64,000 nucleotides of DNA from Acidimicrobiales bacterium (GCA_040219085.1 JAVJTC010000009.1:62001-126000), one strand, 5' to 3'. Shown: positions 25,866-35,205, numbered from the stretch's first letter. Notes: generated by a model from the letters alone, not told the origin. Program-made: numbers and translations.

Positions 25866-26849
25866 TCATGTGACCAGCTCCAGGATCTCGTACTCGTTCT
25901 CACAGATCCGCCGGCCGATGGCAGCGAGCTCGACCGATCGCGTCTCGCCCGAACGGTGACGTCCGGCCTGTTGCATGCAGATCACGCCCCAGCGCAGCGT
26001 GCCGTAGACCTCCCACCACGCCAGCCGCTCGAGATCCATCTCGCGCCCCCCGGCCGCCCGGTAGGCACCGAGGAGCTCTTCGCGCGAGCCGATTCCGGCG
26101 ACGGGGTCCGCCCCGCCGAACCGCCAGGCGCGTACGCACAACCAGGCGAGATCCTCCGCCGGATCGCCCCGGTGGGCGAGCTCCCAGTCCAGGATGGCGC
26201 TCAGGCCCGCCTCGGCGACGATGAGGTTGCCCAGGCGGAAGTCGCCGTGCACCAGTGTCGGCTCCACCGGGTCGGGGCGGTTGTCCTCGAGCCACACGAA
26301 ACCCATCTCGAAGGCCGCCCGCGGCTGGTCGAACCCGTCGTAGCGCGCACGTAGATCCGCGACCGGGTCGTCGAGATCCACCAGATCGAGGTCCCCGACC
26401 TCGACGGAGTGGATGACCGCCAGTTCCCTCCCACACTGCCCGACGAGACGCTCGCGAGCCGTTGCGAACTCGTCGTCGCGGAGGATCCGGCGGGCGATGG
26501 TCTCGCCGGCCACCGCGCGGGTCAGGATCCAGGGCCCGCCGAGGCCGTCATTGTCGCCGGACCCGACGAACCCGGGAACTGTGACGCCGGCTGCGTCGGC
26601 CCGCTCCAGCAGCGCAGCTTCGGCAGGCGTATCGACGATGGCGAGCGCATCCGCGCCGACACTCACCTGGACGACCAGCGGCGTGCGTTCCCCATCGGCG
26701 CTGATCGCGTCGAAGATCAACGTACGTCGCGACGCCCCCGCGGTGAGTTGGACGACACCGTCGACGGACTCCGCGTCGAGCCCGGATGCGGTGGTCACCG
26801 CCAGCAGGGCCGACAGGAGCTGGTCGTCGGTGTCGGCTGGATCCTTCAC
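25866..26849 (-). CDS. APH-family phosphotransferase (acyl-CoA-metabolism type)
   Basis: 327-residue kinase-fold protein. The catalytic loop is H-G-D-F-R-L-G-N and the metal loop I-L-D-W-E-L-A-H-R-G-D-P; the lysine-bearing N-lobe is less clear (S-R-R-T-L-I-F). This matches the APH-like group that occurs with acyl-CoA dehydrogenases (ACAD10/11-like in eukaryotes), which phosphorylate hydroxyacyl groups, rather than antibiotic kinases. The GTG at 26849 is chosen because the longer open frame reads into the divergent VOC gene. It is followed by the DUF6285 gene in the same operon. Confidence 0.85.
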   Translation of the reverse strand: MKDPADTDDQLLSALLAVTTASGLDAESVDGVVQLTAGASRRTLIFDAISADGERTPLVVQVSVGADALAIVDTPAEAALLERADAAGVTVPGFVGSGDNDGLGGPWILTRAVAGETIARRILRDDEFATARERLVGQCGRELAVIHSVEVGDLDLVDLDDPVADLRARYDGFDQPRAAFEMGFVWLEDNRPDPVEPTLVHGDFRLGNLIVAEAGLSAILDWELAHRGDPAEDLAWLCVRAWRFGGADPVAGIGSREELLGAYRAAGGREMDLERLAWWEVYGTLRWGVICMQQAGRHRSGETRSVELAAIGRRICENEYEILELVT

Positions 26850-26905
26850 TACTCCAGCGTCCCATGTGCGCCGGGGCGCCCACCACTCGGCCGCCCGGCC
26901 CCGAG

Positions 26906-26911
26906 TAGGTT
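26906..26911 (+). promoter_or_regulatory. Putative leaderless -10 box TAGGTT
   Basis: TAGGTT ends 7 nt before the GTG start at 26919 of the VOC gene, with no ribosome binding site between. Confidence 0.5.
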
Positions 26912-26918
26912 CTGGCAT

Positions 26919-27443
26919 GTGACCCGACCCGCCAACGGCACCCCCGTGCAGATCGCCTACGTCGTGGACGACGTGCGCGCCGCCGCGACGCGCTGGGCCG
27001 CCGAGGAGGGGGCCGGCCCGTTCTTCGTACGTGACCACATCCCGGTCACCGAGGTCGTGCACCGCGGCCACCTGGCCGCCTTCGACCACAGTTCGGCCTG
27101 TGGCCAGTGGGGCGACCTGATGCTCGAACTCGTGGTCGACCACGGTGACGGCCCCTCGGCCGTGCGGGACATGTTCGCCCCCGGGCGCTACGGACTACAC
27201 CACATGGCCCTCTTCTGCGACGACGTCGGCGCCGAGGCGGCCCGGCTGGAGGCTGCCGGCCATCCGGTTGCACAGACCGCCCTCGCCTGGGGACAGACGC
27301 GCTTCACGTTCGTCGACACGACCGCGACCCGGGGCCACATGATCGAGCTGTACGAGCCCAGCGATCGCCTCCTCGACTTCTACGCGATGGTTGCCGACGC
27401 AGCAGCCGGCTGGGACGGCGGCGACCCCGTGCGCGAGCTGTGA
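26919..27443 (+). CDS. VOC (glyoxalase/bleomycin-resistance fold) protein
   Basis: 174-residue protein with the vicinal-oxygen-chelate fold, resembling methylmalonyl-CoA epimerase or ring-cleavage-like members. Two beta-alpha-beta units are visible: V-Q-I-A-Y-V-V-D-D-V-R-A-A and G-L-H-H-M-A-L-F-C-D-D-V, with candidate metal ligands His in the second unit and the terminal Glu in H-M-I-E-L-Y-E. The longer open frame upstream is antisense to the APH gene. It lies 52 bp before an acyl-CoA dehydrogenase gene and may act on the same CoA ester. Confidence 0.82.
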   Translation: MTRPANGTPVQIAYVVDDVRAAATRWAAEEGAGPFFVRDHIPVTEVVHRGHLAAFDHSSACGQWGDLMLELVVDHGDGPSAVRDMFAPGRYGLHHMALFCDDVGAEAARLEAAGHPVAQTALAWGQTRFTFVDTTATRGHMIELYEPSDRLLDFYAMVADAAAGWDGGDPVREL

Positions 27444-27495
27444 CGCAGTCGCGCACGGCCAGCGCAGGACAGACCCCGGACATGGAGACGACCAC

Positions 27496-28641
27496 GTGAG
27501 ACGCCGGCTCTACGACAACGACCACGAGCAGTTCAGGGCGGCGTTCCGGACCTTCCTGGAGCGCAACGCCGTCCCCCACGCCGACGAGTGGGAGGAACGC
27601 GGGACCGTCGACCGCGGTTACTGGCACGAGGCCGGCAAGGCGGGCTTCATCGGCTTCGAGGCACCCGTGGAGCACGGTGGACTGGCGATCCGCGACTTCC
27701 GCTACAACGCCGTCATCACCGAGGAGATCGTCCGATCGGGCGTCAACGGCGACGCCTTCACGATGGCCAATGACATCCTCGCCCCCTACCTGATCGAGGT
27801 CACCGACGAGGCCCAGGCGCAGCGGTGGCTCCCCGGTTTCGTCAGCGGAGAGCTCATCGCGGCGCTCGCGCTCAGCGAGCCGGGAGGGGGTTCGGACCTC
27901 GCCGCTCTCGCCTCCACGGGGACGTGGCACGGCGACCGCATCGTCATCAACGGATCGAAGACCTTCATCACGAGCGGCGCCACGGCCGACCTCGCCCTCG
28001 TGCTGGTCCGCACGGGCGAAGCCGATGGTCGCGGGATGACCCTCGTCGCCGTCGAAGCCGACACCCCGGGCTTCACGAGAGGCGCACCGATGCACAAGAT
28101 CGGCCGCCGCGCCCAGGACACCGCGGAGCTGTTCTTCACCGACTGCGAGGTTCCCGCTTCCAACGTCCTCGGCGAGCCGGGTGAGGGCTTCCGCCTCGTC
28201 ATGCGGAACCTCGCCCGCGAGCGGCTCTCGATCGCGGTGAACGGGGTGTGCGTGGCACGACGGGCCCTCGACTTGACCCTCGACCACACCCGTGAACGCA
28301 AGACTTTCGGTAAGCGCCTCGTGGACCATCAGAGCGTCCGCCACGCCGTCGCGGAGATGCACACCGCCATCGAGGTCACCCAGAGTCACATCGACCGCTG
28401 CATCGTCGCACTCGACGCCGGTGAGCTCACCGCGGTGGACGCCGCGGCGGCCAAGTTCCACGCCACCGAACTCGAGTTCGCCACAGCGGACCGCTGCCTG
28501 CAGCTCTTCGGTGGCTACGGCTACATCGAGGAGTATCCGATCGCGCGGCTCTGGCGCGACGCCCGGGTCACCCGCATCTACGGTGGGGCCAACGAGATAA
28601 TGCGCGAGATCGTGGGGCGCGACATCGCCGGCAGACCATGA
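27496..28641 (+). CDS. Acyl-CoA dehydrogenase
   Basis: 381-residue FAD enzyme forming trans-2-enoyl-CoA. Motifs: A-L-S-E-P-G-G-G-S-D-L-A, F-I-T-S-G, Q-L-F-G-G-Y-G-Y-I-E-E-Y-P and the closing I-Y-G-G-A-N-E-I-M-R-E-I. Gly replaces the Glu of the Y-E-G-T motif, while a Glu is present in R-E-R-L-S-I-A, the position of the catalytic base in long-chain and isovaleryl-type enzymes. The GTG at 27496 is the first in-frame start that gives the family length. It overlaps the following SDR gene by 4 nt. Confidence 0.9.
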   Translation: MRRRLYDNDHEQFRAAFRTFLERNAVPHADEWEERGTVDRGYWHEAGKAGFIGFEAPVEHGGLAIRDFRYNAVITEEIVRSGVNGDAFTMANDILAPYLIEVTDEAQAQRWLPGFVSGELIAALALSEPGGGSDLAALASTGTWHGDRIVINGSKTFITSGATADLALVLVRTGEADGRGMTLVAVEADTPGFTRGAPMHKIGRRAQDTAELFFTDCEVPASNVLGEPGEGFRLVMRNLARERLSIAVNGVCVARRALDLTLDHTRERKTFGKRLVDHQSVRHAVAEMHTAIEVTQSHIDRCIVALDAGELTAVDAAAAKFHATELEFATADRCLQLFGGYGYIEEYPIARLWRDARVTRIYGGANEIMREIVGRDIAGRP

Positions 28642-29414
28642 CCGGGCCGTCGCCATCCACCCCCCTGCCGGACCTGACCGGACAGGTCGCGCTCGTCACC
28701 GGCACGACGTCGGGACTCGGGCGCCGCTTCGCTGAGATCCTGGCTGGCCACGGCGCGACGGTCGTGCTCACGGGCCGACGGGCCGACCGCCTCGAGACGA
28801 TGGCCACCGAGTTGCGGGCCGCCGGTCACAGCTGCATGCCGCTTCCGCTCGACGTCACGGACGCTGCGTCGCTACCCGCTGCGGTCGACCGGATCCGCGA
28901 TGAACTCGGCATGGTCACGATCCTCGTCAACAACGCCGGGATCCCCGACGCCCGGCTCGCGCACACCATGCCGCTCGATCTCATCGACCGCGTACTGGAC
29001 ACGAACCTGCGGGCTCCGTACGTCCTGTCGTGTGCCGTGGCGCGTGGTCTCATCGAGTCCGACCGTCCGGGCCGGATCGTCAACATCTCCTCGATGTTCG
29101 CCCGCACCTACGCCGATGCCGGGGCATCGCTGTACTCGGTCACCAAGGCCGGCGTGGTCCGCATGACCGAGGTACTCGCCGTCGAGTGGGCGCGGCACCG
29201 GATCAACGTGAACTGCATCATGGCCGGAGCGGTGGCCACCGAGATGCTCGACGGCATGATCGAACGGGTCGGCGACCCTTCCGAGGGCTTTCCCCGAAAG
29301 CGCCTCATGACCCCCGCCCAGATCGACTCGACGCTGCTCTACCTCGTGTCGCCGGACTCGGAGGCGGTCACGGGCGCGACCATCGCCGTCGACGACGGCC
29401 AGTACGCCCGCTGA
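28638..29414 (+). CDS. SDR family oxidoreductase
   Basis: 258-residue SDR with T-G-T-T-S-G-L-G, N-N-A-G-I, the catalytic Ser in N-I-S-S-M, Y-S-V-T-K and terminal V-D-D-G-Q. It is translationally coupled (ATGA) to the acyl-CoA dehydrogenase and resembles FabG-like 3-hydroxyacyl or gluconate dehydrogenases. It is likely to act downstream in the same pathway. The opposing NTF2-like gene ends 19 bp after its stop. Confidence 0.9.
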   Translation: MTGPSPSTPLPDLTGQVALVTGTTSGLGRRFAEILAGHGATVVLTGRRADRLETMATELRAAGHSCMPLPLDVTDAASLPAAVDRIRDELGMVTILVNNAGIPDARLAHTMPLDLIDRVLDTNLRAPYVLSCAVARGLIESDRPGRIVNISSMFARTYADAGASLYSVTKAGVVRMTEVLAVEWARHRINVNCIMAGAVATEMLDGMIERVGDPSEGFPRKRLMTPAQIDSTLLYLVSPDSEAVTGATIAVDDGQYAR

Positions 29415-29433
29415 GGGATCGGGCGGGGATCGT

Positions 29434-30252
29434 TCAGCCGGCTCCGGCGGAGAGGCGCTTGTCGAGCCCGAGGCGGTCGGTGATGACCCGGGCGGTCACG
29501 ATGCCCCCGGTCACCGTGCCGATCCCCGAGAAGTAGTGGAGGACCTCGGTGCCGACGGCATCGTCCTGCCCGTCGAGACCGCCCACGTAGACACCCCGCC
29601 AGGTGGCGTGGAAGCCGAATTTCGTGCCGGCGCTGAACAGGTCGTCGACGGTGACGTCGGTCACGTCGATACGCGGCTGCTTCGAACCGGGAGCGTGCCC
29701 GCGATCGTCGACGACGATCCCCTCGCCGTCGAGGCGTCCCTCCTCGAGCCACCGACGCGCTGCCGCCTCGGTTCCCGCGTCGGCCGGCACAGCGGGAACC
29801 ACCCACGGGTCCAGCGCCGGTGGGTCGAGCGGTGTCGGTACGCCGGAGCTCAACTGGAGGCGACGGGCGAAGTAGTCCTGCTCCACCCAGTTCTCGAGGA
29901 GGCGCGCTCCGTCCCAGTCATAGACGCCGATGCCGCTCCAGGATGCGGTGTTCCCGTCGAAGCGGTTCGATGCGCCGTGCTCGGAGAAGTGCAGGGCGAG
30001 GCGGTCACCGTTCGAGACGACGTCGTGCGCCACGATCCCGAGATACGGGAACTGCCGGTACTGCGCGGCGACGGCGGGCTTGTACGCGTCGTCGCGGCCC
30101 CGGACGTCGTGTCCGCCCATGTGGAGGCAGTACCCGGGATCCATGATCTCGTCACACACCGACGCGTCGTGGGTGTTCGTGTACTCGACCACGTACCGCC
30201 ACATGAGGGCGACGAAGGGGTCGGCCGCCAGTTCACCGGGTCCGTCGGCCAT
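29434..30252 (-). CDS. SnoaL/NTF2-like protein with two tandem domains
   Basis: 272 residues with two cone-shaped SnoaL-like domains. The first (about 10-130) carries W-R-Y-V-V-E-Y-T-N-T-H-D, typical of SnoaL polyketide cyclases and NTF2-like hydrolases; the second (about 165-265) has T-K-F-G-F-H-A-T-W-R-G-V-Y-V-G-G-L. Most family members have one domain, so this is a duplication within one chain. The ATG at 30252 is chosen because the enoyl-CoA hydratase gene ends 3 bp upstream at 30255. Activity unknown. Confidence 0.82.
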   Translation of the reverse strand: MADGPGELAADPFVALMWRYVVEYTNTHDASVCDEIMDPGYCLHMGGHDVRGRDDAYKPAVAAQYRQFPYLGIVAHDVVSNGDRLALHFSEHGASNRFDGNTASWSGIGVYDWDGARLLENWVEQDYFARRLQLSSGVPTPLDPPALDPWVVPAVPADAGTEAAARRWLEEGRLDGEGIVVDDRGHAPGSKQPRIDVTDVTVDDLFSAGTKFGFHATWRGVYVGGLDGQDDAVGTEVLHYFSGIGTVTGGIVTARVITDRLGLDKRLSAGAG

Positions 30253-30254
30253 CG

Positions 30255-31040
30255 TCAGCGTCCCTCGTAGCGGGGCGGGCGCTTCTCCTGGAAGGCGACC
30301 ACACCCTCGTCGGCGTCCTCGGTGGACTGCAACATCGCGATGGCGTCCACGGAGCTCAGGTAGCGGGTGTTCAGGCCGCCGTTGATCGCCGCCTTCGCTG
30401 TCGCCAGCGCGATCGGAGCGGACTGCCCTATGCGTTCGCCCAGGGCGAGTGCCCGTTCGTGCAGCTCTGCGTGGGGCACGACCTCCTGAACGAGGCCGAT
30501 CCGCTCGGCGCGTGCAGCGTCGAGGTGCTCGCCCGTGTAGACGAGGTAGCGGGCCCAGCCGGCGCCGAGGTGGTCGAGGAGGCGGTAGACGCCGAATCCC
30601 GGAGCGAGACCGATACGCGCCTCGGGCACGCCGAATCGGGCCTGGTCGGATGCGATGATCACGTCGCACGCCAGCGAGAGCTCGAGCCCACCACCGAAGG
30701 CGATCCCGTTCACAGCGGCGATGACGGGCTTGGAGCACTGTTCCACCGCCTGGAACGTCCTCATGCAGTCCAGGATGAAGTCCCGCCGGTCGCCGACGGT
30801 CTCCAGAGCCAGGTATCCGTGGATGTCGCCCCCCGCCGAGAAGGCGCGGTCGCCGTCGCCGGTGATCACGACCGTGCGGACCGAACTGTCCGCCTCGGCC
30901 TCCGTCAGGGCGTCGCGAAGCGCCGCCCAGAACGTCCGTCGCTGTGCGTTCATCCGGCGGTCGGCCATCATCGTGACGACCATCACGGACCCTTCGCGCC
31001 CGACGGTGATGTCGGGATCGGTCCCGTCGGTCTCGGTCAT
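30255..31040 (-). CDS. Enoyl-CoA hydratase/isomerase
   Basis: 261-residue crotonase-fold protein. Oxyanion-hole motifs are A-F-S-A-G-G-D-I and I-A-F-G-G-G-L-E-L. The catalytic region shows P-E-A-R-I-G-L-A-P-G-F-G, where one of the hydratase Glu residues is not obvious, so isomerase or hydrolase activity is possible. It overlaps the stop of the carboxyltransferase gene by 4 nt and is co-transcribed with it. The C-terminus (F-Q-E-K-R-P-P-R-Y-E-G) is the standard hydratase end. Confidence 0.9.
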   Translation of the reverse strand: MTETDGTDPDITVGREGSVMVVTMMADRRMNAQRRTFWAALRDALTEAEADSSVRTVVITGDGDRAFSAGGDIHGYLALETVGDRRDFILDCMRTFQAVEQCSKPVIAAVNGIAFGGGLELSLACDVIIASDQARFGVPEARIGLAPGFGVYRLLDHLGAGWARYLVYTGEHLDAARAERIGLVQEVVPHAELHERALALGERIGQSAPIALATAKAAINGGLNTRYLSSVDAIAMLQSTEDADEGVVAFQEKRPPRYEGR

Positions 31041-32635
31041 CGCCTCGTCTCCCTCACTCGTCCGGAGGATCCCCACGCCACCTCGAAGCTGCGAGCCACC
31101 ACCCGCCGGGTCTGCGCCGGGTCTATGACGTCGTCGAGGTGGAAGTTGGCGGCAGCTTCCCAGGGTTGGGATTCGTCGTGCCACTCGCGCTCGAGCTCCG
31201 CGTGGGCGGCGTCGAAGGCCTCCTGCCCCCCGTCGGCCATGGCCTGTTCGAGGACCCGGCGGTGAACCGCGGCGATACCCACCTCCGGCGCCATGAAACC
31301 CAGCTCCGCGCTCGGCCAGGCGTAGACGAAGTCCGGCCGCGTCGGGCGGCCGCCCAGAGCGAAGTGCCCGCCCCCGTACGCCTTGCGGATGACGACGGTG
31401 ACCTTGGGGACGGAGGCCCGGGCGATGCGCGCGGTCACGGTCTCGTAGGCGTGGAGGATCCCGCCTCTCTCGGCATCGGTCCCGATCAGGAGCCCCGGCA
31501 CGTCCTGGAGGAACAACAGGGGCAGGTTGAACGTGTCGCAGATGTCGACGAACGCGGCCTCTTTGGCGAGCGCCGACGGGTCGAGCGCACCGGCTCCCTC
31601 CAGGGGTTGGCTGGCGACGACACCGACGGGCTGGCCTTCGATCCGGGCGAGGAAGCAGACCACCGCGGGGCCCCACCGGTGCCCCCACGGGAGGATCGAG
31701 TCACCGTCGACGATGCTGGCCACCACGGCGTGCATGTCGTAGCCGCGTCGTGGATCTGAGGGGACGAGACCGGCGATGGCGGCCGGGTCGGTGGCGGGTT
31801 CACGGGGCACCGCGAGCGGTGCCGCGTGCGCCTCGGTCGGGGGCATGAAGGACAGGAACGCGGCCAGAGCCTCGAAGGCGTCGTCTTCGGCCTCGACCGT
31901 GAGATGGACGTTGCCGGCGGTCTCGGCCAGTTCCGGCCCGGCAAGCGATCCGTGGTCGACCTTCTCGCCGATCGCCCGGCCGACGACGGAGGGTCCCGAC
32001 AGGGCACACGACCCGGCCTCGATCATGACGACGAAGTGGGAGGTCGAGGCGTGCAGGGCGGCATCGCCGTAGCTCGGCCCGAGCACCGCTGCGGCCCGCG
32101 GCACGTGGGGCACACCGGGCGGGGATTCGAGGAAGGTCCGGAAGTCCAACGGCAGACCTGAGAACCGCCAACCCATGACGTCGGGCATACGACCACCGTC
32201 GGCATCGCACAGGTAGACGATGGGCGTTCCCGCGCGCTGGGCCATCTCGATCAGCCGTCCCTGCTTGCGCATGCTCACGGGGGCCGTCGTGCCGGCGAGG
32301 ATCGTCGAGTCGATGCCGATCAGCGCCACCTCCCGGCCGTCGATGCGTGCATAGCCCGTGACCACGGCATCAGCGGGAACGGGCTTGTCCCGACGGAACT
32401 CGGGCTCTGCGAGAAGGCCGACCTCGTGCCAGGTTCCGGGGTCCACGAGCCGCTCGACGCGTTCACGCACCGTCAGCCGGCCCGACTCGCGGTGCCTCGC
32501 GATTCCGGCCGGACCGCCCATCGCGAGCGCGATCTCGCGCCGGCGCGTCAGTTCCGCCATCGCCGGGTCGACGTCGGGTGACGATGCGTCCCCCGAGGTC
32601 ACAGCCACATCGTTTCGGAGTGCTTCATCGGTCAT
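31037..32635 (-). CDS. Acyl-CoA carboxylase beta subunit (carboxyltransferase)
   Basis: 532-residue carboxyltransferase with two crotonase-like halves, as in PccB or AccD. Visible blocks include M-G-G-P-A-G-I-A-R-H, F-L-Q-D-V-P-G-L-L-I-G and R-K-A-Y-G-G-G-H-F-A-L-G-G. It transfers CO2 from biotin to an acyl-CoA, for example propionyl-, isovaleryl- or geranyl-type CoA. ATG at 32635 is preferred to the TTG two codons earlier. It is divergent from the biotin-carrying alpha subunit at 32777 with a shared control region, so the two should be co-regulated. Confidence 0.9.
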   Translation of the reverse strand: MTDEALRNDVAVTSGDASSPDVDPAMAELTRRREIALAMGGPAGIARHRESGRLTVRERVERLVDPGTWHEVGLLAEPEFRRDKPVPADAVVTGYARIDGREVALIGIDSTILAGTTAPVSMRKQGRLIEMAQRAGTPIVYLCDADGGRMPDVMGWRFSGLPLDFRTFLESPPGVPHVPRAAAVLGPSYGDAALHASTSHFVVMIEAGSCALSGPSVVGRAIGEKVDHGSLAGPELAETAGNVHLTVEAEDDAFEALAAFLSFMPPTEAHAAPLAVPREPATDPAAIAGLVPSDPRRGYDMHAVVASIVDGDSILPWGHRWGPAVVCFLARIEGQPVGVVASQPLEGAGALDPSALAKEAAFVDICDTFNLPLLFLQDVPGLLIGTDAERGGILHAYETVTARIARASVPKVTVVIRKAYGGGHFALGGRPTRPDFVYAWPSAELGFMAPEVGIAAVHRRVLEQAMADGGQEAFDAAHAELEREWHDESQPWEAAANFHLDDVIDPAQTRRVVARSFEVAWGSSGRVRETRR

Positions 32636-32718
32636 GTCCAACCCATCGTGTGGAGCGCACGGCCCAGCGACGGCGGCCGCACCCTGCGCGTACCGCGGAT
32701 GTGACGCTGCGCCCGTTA

Positions 32719-32738
32719 CTTACTGACCGTATAGTAAG
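32719..32738. promoter_or_regulatory. Operator-like palindrome CTTACTGACCGTATAGTAAG
   Basis: Inverted repeat with perfect 6-bp arms CTTACT and AGTAAG around an 8-bp centre, in the region between the divergent carboxylase subunit genes. A TetR gene ends the alpha-subunit operon and is the natural candidate to bind here. Confidence 0.65.
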
Positions 32739-32776
32739 CACCGGGTGACACGTCCACAAGTGAGAGGGGACCGCAC

Positions 32777-34555
32777 ATGATCGAGTCGCTACTCGTCGCC
32801 AACCGCGGCGAGATCGCCGTACGGATCGTGCGCGCCTGCCGAGACCTCGGCATCGAGTCGATCGTGGCCCACAGCGACCTCGACGCCGACTCCCCCGCCG
32901 TGCGACTCGCAGACCGCGCCGTGGCGGTCGGCGACGGCTCCCCCCGGCCCTACCTCGACGGCGCGGCCCTGATCACGGCCGCGCTGGACACCGGCGCGGG
33001 CGCGATCCACCCTGGCTACGGCTTCCTCGCGGAGAACGCCCCTTTCGCGGAGATGGTGGAGGCGGCCGGCCTTGCGTTCGTCGGGCCGGCGGCGGCGACG
33101 ATGGCGCTTCTCGGCGACAAGCTCTCGGGCCGCGACGTCGCCGAACGCGCGGGCCTGCCCGTGCTCCGGGGCCACCCGTTGGGGGGCGCCTCGACGGTCG
33201 ACGCACCGGTGCTCGAGTCGATCGGCCTACCCGTGCTGGTCAAGGCGGCCTTCGGGGGTGGCGGGCGTGGCATGCGGCGGGCGGACTCGGCCGCGGAGCT
33301 CGATGGCGCCATAGAGGCGGCCCGACGCGAGAGTGCCGTCGCCTTCGGCCGTGACGAGATCTACATCGAACGCCTCGTCGATCGACCCCGCCACGTGGAG
33401 GTCCAGATCTTCGGCGATCCCGACGGCCGGGTCTTCCATCTGGGCACCCGGGACTGCACCATCCAGCGGCGCCACCAGAAGCTCATCGAGGAGGCCCCGG
33501 CGGCGCACCTCCCCGCCGACGTCGAGGAACGGATGCTCACGGGCGCGGTGGCCCTCGCCACCGAGGTCGGCTACCGGGGGGCGGGCACCGTCGAGTTCCT
33601 GTTCGACCCCGTGAGCGGGGAGTTCTTCTTCCTCGAGGTCAACGCACGCCTGCAGGTCGAACACCCCGTGACCGAGCTCGTCACGGGGGTGGACCTCGTG
33701 CGGGCCCAACTCGTCGTCGCCGGCGGCGAGGCGTCCGGACTCGACCAGGACGCCATAGCCGTACGCGGCCACGCGATCGAGGCCCGGATCCTGGCCGAGG
33801 ACCCCGCCGCGGGGTTCCAGCCGGCCACGGGCCTGATCTCGCGCCTGACCCTGCCGTCGGGACCGTGGGTGCGCGTCGAGTCAGGCGTCGCCCCAGGCTC
33901 CGAGGTCACCGCCCACTACGACTCGCTGCTTCTGAAGGTCTGTGCACTCGGAGAGGACCGTCCGACGGCGATCGCCCGACTCCGACGGGCCCTGCGCGAA
34001 CTCGAGGTGGTCGGGGTGCCCACGACCGCCGCGTTCATCGACGCGGTTCTCGGATCCCCACCGTTCTCAGAGCTGAGCTGTTGGACGGGGGCCATCGACG
34101 CCGGTGAGATCCGGGTGCCGTCGGACGGGCCGACCGGGACGGTCGAGGTGTCGCCCGCGGCCTCGGCCGTGGCCGGCAGCGGCGAAGCCCCGACCGAGAG
34201 GATCGCCACGATCAACATCGGCTCGAGTGACCTCCACATCGCCATCCCCGTACGCGGCTCGACGAAGCGGACCGCCGAGATGACCCGAACTCGGCGGGAA
34301 CGTTCCGGAGGCCGATCGGAGGGAGCCGCCACCCGCGGCGCGGTCGCGCCGATGGACGCCGTACTGCTCCACTACCTCGTCGCCGTCGGTGACAGCGTGG
34401 AGGGTGGCGCCACCGTGGCCGTGGTCGAGTCGATGAAGCTCGAGACCCACATCACGGCCGACCGCGCCGGTGTGGTCACGAACCTCCACTTCGCCGAGGG
34501 CGACCTCGTGCGACGTGGCGACGTGCTCGTCGACGTCGCGGAGCCCGAGGTGTGA
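32777..34555 (+). CDS. Acyl-CoA carboxylase alpha subunit (biotin carboxylase plus BCCP)
   Basis: 592 residues. The biotin carboxylase domain (1 to about 445) shows the start L-V-A-N-R-G-E-I-A-V-R-I, the glycine-rich ATP loop G-G-G-G-R-G-M-R, H-V-E-V-Q-I-F-G-D and F-L-E-V-N-A-R-L-Q-V-E-H. A short linker leads to the biotinyl domain with V-E-S-M-K-L-E, the target lysine being K554. It is about 70 residues shorter than typical PCC/MCC alpha chains, the loss falling in the linker (BT) domain. GAGAGGGGA precedes the ATG at 32777. Partner of the divergent beta subunit. Confidence 0.92.
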   Translation: MIESLLVANRGEIAVRIVRACRDLGIESIVAHSDLDADSPAVRLADRAVAVGDGSPRPYLDGAALITAALDTGAGAIHPGYGFLAENAPFAEMVEAAGLAFVGPAAATMALLGDKLSGRDVAERAGLPVLRGHPLGGASTVDAPVLESIGLPVLVKAAFGGGGRGMRRADSAAELDGAIEAARRESAVAFGRDEIYIERLVDRPRHVEVQIFGDPDGRVFHLGTRDCTIQRRHQKLIEEAPAAHLPADVEERMLTGAVALATEVGYRGAGTVEFLFDPVSGEFFFLEVNARLQVEHPVTELVTGVDLVRAQLVVAGGEASGLDQDAIAVRGHAIEARILAEDPAAGFQPATGLISRLTLPSGPWVRVESGVAPGSEVTAHYDSLLLKVCALGEDRPTAIARLRRALRELEVVGVPTTAAFIDAVLGSPPFSELSCWTGAIDAGEIRVPSDGPTGTVEVSPAASAVAGSGEAPTERIATINIGSSDLHIAIPVRGSTKRTAEMTRTRRERSGGRSEGAATRGAVAPMDAVLLHYLVAVGDSVEGGATVAVVESMKLETHITADRAGVVTNLHFAEGDLVRRGDVLVDVAEPEV

Positions 34556-35163
34556 GCACCCGAACCGACGGAACAGACACGCGCCCCGGGCTCCGGGCCG
34601 AACGGCGCGGCGAACTGCTCGACGTCGCCCTCCGCCTCTTCTACGAGAAGGGCTACGAACGGACGAGCCTGCAGGACATCGCCTCGGAGATGGGGTTCAC
34701 GAAGGCTGCGATCTACTACTACGCCGACAGCAAGGAGGAGCTGCTCGTCGACATCTACCGACGCATCGTCGAGCCTGCGATCACCTCCGCGCGTGAGATC
34801 GCCGACGGGCCCGGGTCCGGGGCGGAGCGCTTCACACGGCTGGTCGAGACACACCTGCGGGTGTTCCTCGCCAACGTCGAGGCGAACGCCGTGTTCGAGA
34901 TCCAACGCGACGGGCTCTCCCCCGCCGCGGCCGAGACCGTCCGGCGACACGGTCGGGAGTACGGGTCGATTCTCAGCACGGTCTACTCCGAGGGCGTCGC
35001 CGACGGATCACTGCGCAGAGCCGACCCGAAGGTGACCGTCAACGCCGTGCTCGGGCTGTGCAACTCGGTGCACCGCTGGTTCGATCCCCGTGGGGCGCGG
35101 ACCGTGGACGAGCTGGTGGCGGAACTGACCGACCTCATCGGTGTGGGCATCGACCGCCGCTGA
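34552..35163 (+). CDS. TetR family transcriptional regulator
   Basis: 203-residue regulator. The N-terminal helix-turn-helix (L-Q-D-I-A-S-E-M-G-F-T-K-A-A-I-Y-Y-Y) is followed by an all-helical ligand domain of TetR_C type. The GTG start overlaps the carboxylase alpha stop by 4 nt, so it is co-expressed with the enzyme it probably controls, by binding the palindrome at 32719-32738. The ligand is likely the acyl-CoA substrate or product. It is also a candidate, though a weaker one, for the CCAAACG-type sites elsewhere. Confidence 0.9.
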   Translation: MSTRTDGTDTRPGLRAERRGELLDVALRLFYEKGYERTSLQDIASEMGFTKAAIYYYADSKEELLVDIYRRIVEPAITSAREIADGPGSGAERFTRLVETHLRVFLANVEANAVFEIQRDGLSPAAAETVRRHGREYGSILSTVYSEGVADGSLRRADPKVTVNAVLGLCNSVHRWFDPRGARTVDELVAELTDLIGVGIDRR

Positions 35164-35205
35164 CACCGACAGCAGGTCGAGGCACGGCCGTCGGCGACGC
35201 TGGAC

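Noticed and set aside
25866-26849. Aminoglycoside resistance kinase
   Set aside because: Although the APH catalytic loop is present, the DUF6285 neighbour and acyl-CoA context fit the metabolic APH-like group better.
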